Below, piece after piece: positions 63,609 through 64,000 of a stretch of 64,000 nt of DNA (the stretch's first letter is position 1; every line of letters begins with the position of its first letter). The DNA is taken from positions 186,001-250,000 of the forward strand of contig NZ_JANHAX010000006.1 in the NCBI RefSeq assembly GCF_030848945.1. The letters run 5' to 3'. The position numbers were made by a program, and so were the translations under genes. A model generated the notes under the pieces. The model made no database searches. It was given only the letters and a program-made list of their open reading frames with translations, and was not told the origin of the DNA. The stretch is from Marimonas arenosa. Its GTDB lineage: Bacteria; Pseudomonadota; Alphaproteobacteria; Rhodobacterales; Rhodobacteraceae.

Positions 63609-64000
63609 TCACGTCACCTGCAACGAAACCGCCCCGATGCTTGAAAACACGGCTTCACACTGCACCCCCGGCTCGGCGATCACCACGTCGCAAATCAACC
63701 CCGTCGCGACCAGATCACCGGCTTTCAATCCCTTGCCTCGCGCACTCAGACTATTGGCCAGCCACACCAGCACCGCTGCCGGGTCGCCCAGGGCATTGGC
63801 GCCGACACCTTCGGTCACGACCGCGCCGTCACGCCTGACCCGAACCGTCTCGGCCATCAAATCCATGCCCGGATCGAACGCCACGCCTGCGCCATAAACC
63901 AGCCCGCGGTTGATCACCCCGTCCGCGGCAAGCCATTCCGGCGCCTCGCGGAGATCGCCCGGCAGGCGCTTGTTGACCCATTCGAAAACCGGCAGCACCT
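63609..64000 (-). CDS. 2-keto-4-pentenoate hydratase family protein, partial (N-terminus beyond window)
   Basis: The C-terminal ~130 residues of an MhpD/HpaH-type hydratase are visible; the reading frame runs off the right edge. MAETVRVRRDGAVVTEGVGANALGDPAAVLVWLANSLSARGKGLKAGDLVATG is the typical end of the family, with the conserved GDP and DLVATG segments. It is related to hpaH at 45386-46183 but clearly different in sequence. Its pathway lies outside the window. Confidence 0.85.
   Translation of the reverse strand, partial: VLPVFEWVNKRLPGDLREAPEWLAADGVINRGLVYGAGVAFDPGMDLMAETVRVRRDGAVVTEGVGANALGDPAAVLVWLANSLSARGKGLKAGDLVATGLICDVVIAEPGVQCEAVFSSIGAVSLQVT

Overview
The window looks like a chromosomal segment of an alphaproteobacterium, most likely a Rhodobacterales (roseobacter-type) species. 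The evidence is high-GC coding sequence throughout, two TRAP dicarboxylate-type transporters, a LivKHMGF transporter, a divergent metR/metF pair, a ybjN-proC-csaA run, and GC-rich intergenic hairpins with a TATTTnnAGnAAGAnGAAG-like tail that I associate with this order. No rRNA, tRNA, insertion sequence or CRISPR array was seen. Genes cover most of the sequence, and many neighbours overlap by four bases (ATGA).

Layout. (1) 1-2837: a subtilisin-like S8 peptidase followed by a metallo-beta-lactamase-fold gene cut by the left edge, possibly part of a conflict/defence module. (2) 3152-21560: a catabolic island. A GntR/HutC-type regulator, LeuCD-like hydro-lyase and TRAP transporter diverge at a perfect 18-bp palindrome from an operon of tautomerase-NTF2 fusion, HyuB, HyuA, an isochorismatase-fold protein, an isocitrate-lyase-family lyase and a flavoprotein. 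A trmO gene, a second lyase, a second TRAP transporter and an AroE-like dehydrogenase follow. Together they could import, ring-open, hydrate and cleave a cyclic imide, hydantoin or branched dicarboxylate; the substrate is not known. (3) 21753-30116: a class III aminotransferase, GNAT, CoA-transferase and M20 operon converges on a DoeA-like M24 hydrolase plus ArgE-like deacylase operon, with four hairpins between the convergent ends. A flavin amine oxidase diverges from the M24 gene.

(4) 30386-40354: katG/oxyR divergent pair, a BisC-type molybdoenzyme, a lipoprotein, an MFS permease and metG. (5) 40692-46183: the homoprotocatechuate meta-cleavage pathway (hpaF, hpaE, hpaD, a second unrelated ring-cleavage dioxygenase, hpaG-like, hpaH); hpaI and the hydroxylase are not in the window. 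(6) 46277-52401: membrane cytochrome c, inositol monophosphatase, an AT-richer tail-fibre-like secreted protein, metR/metF, a thioesterase and a small secreted protein. (7) 52657-58893: a branched-chain amino acid/amide-type ABC transporter operon ending in a serine hydrolase. (8) 59443-64000: ybjN, proC, csaA, 2-hydroxyacid dehydrogenase, a KAS III enzyme, a repeat-rich spacer and a partial 2-keto-4-pentenoate hydratase.

A recurring architectural feature is a GC-rich stem-loop directly after each solute-binding-protein gene and before its permease genes, in all three transporter operons. The most interesting leads are the S8/MBL pair, the imide/dicarboxylate island with its cysteine-less isochorismatase-fold protein, the DoeA/ArgE-like hydrolase pair, the adjacent non-homologous homoprotocatechuate dioxygenases, the asymmetric LivF/LivG ATPase sites, and the four-hairpin array at 26258-26374.
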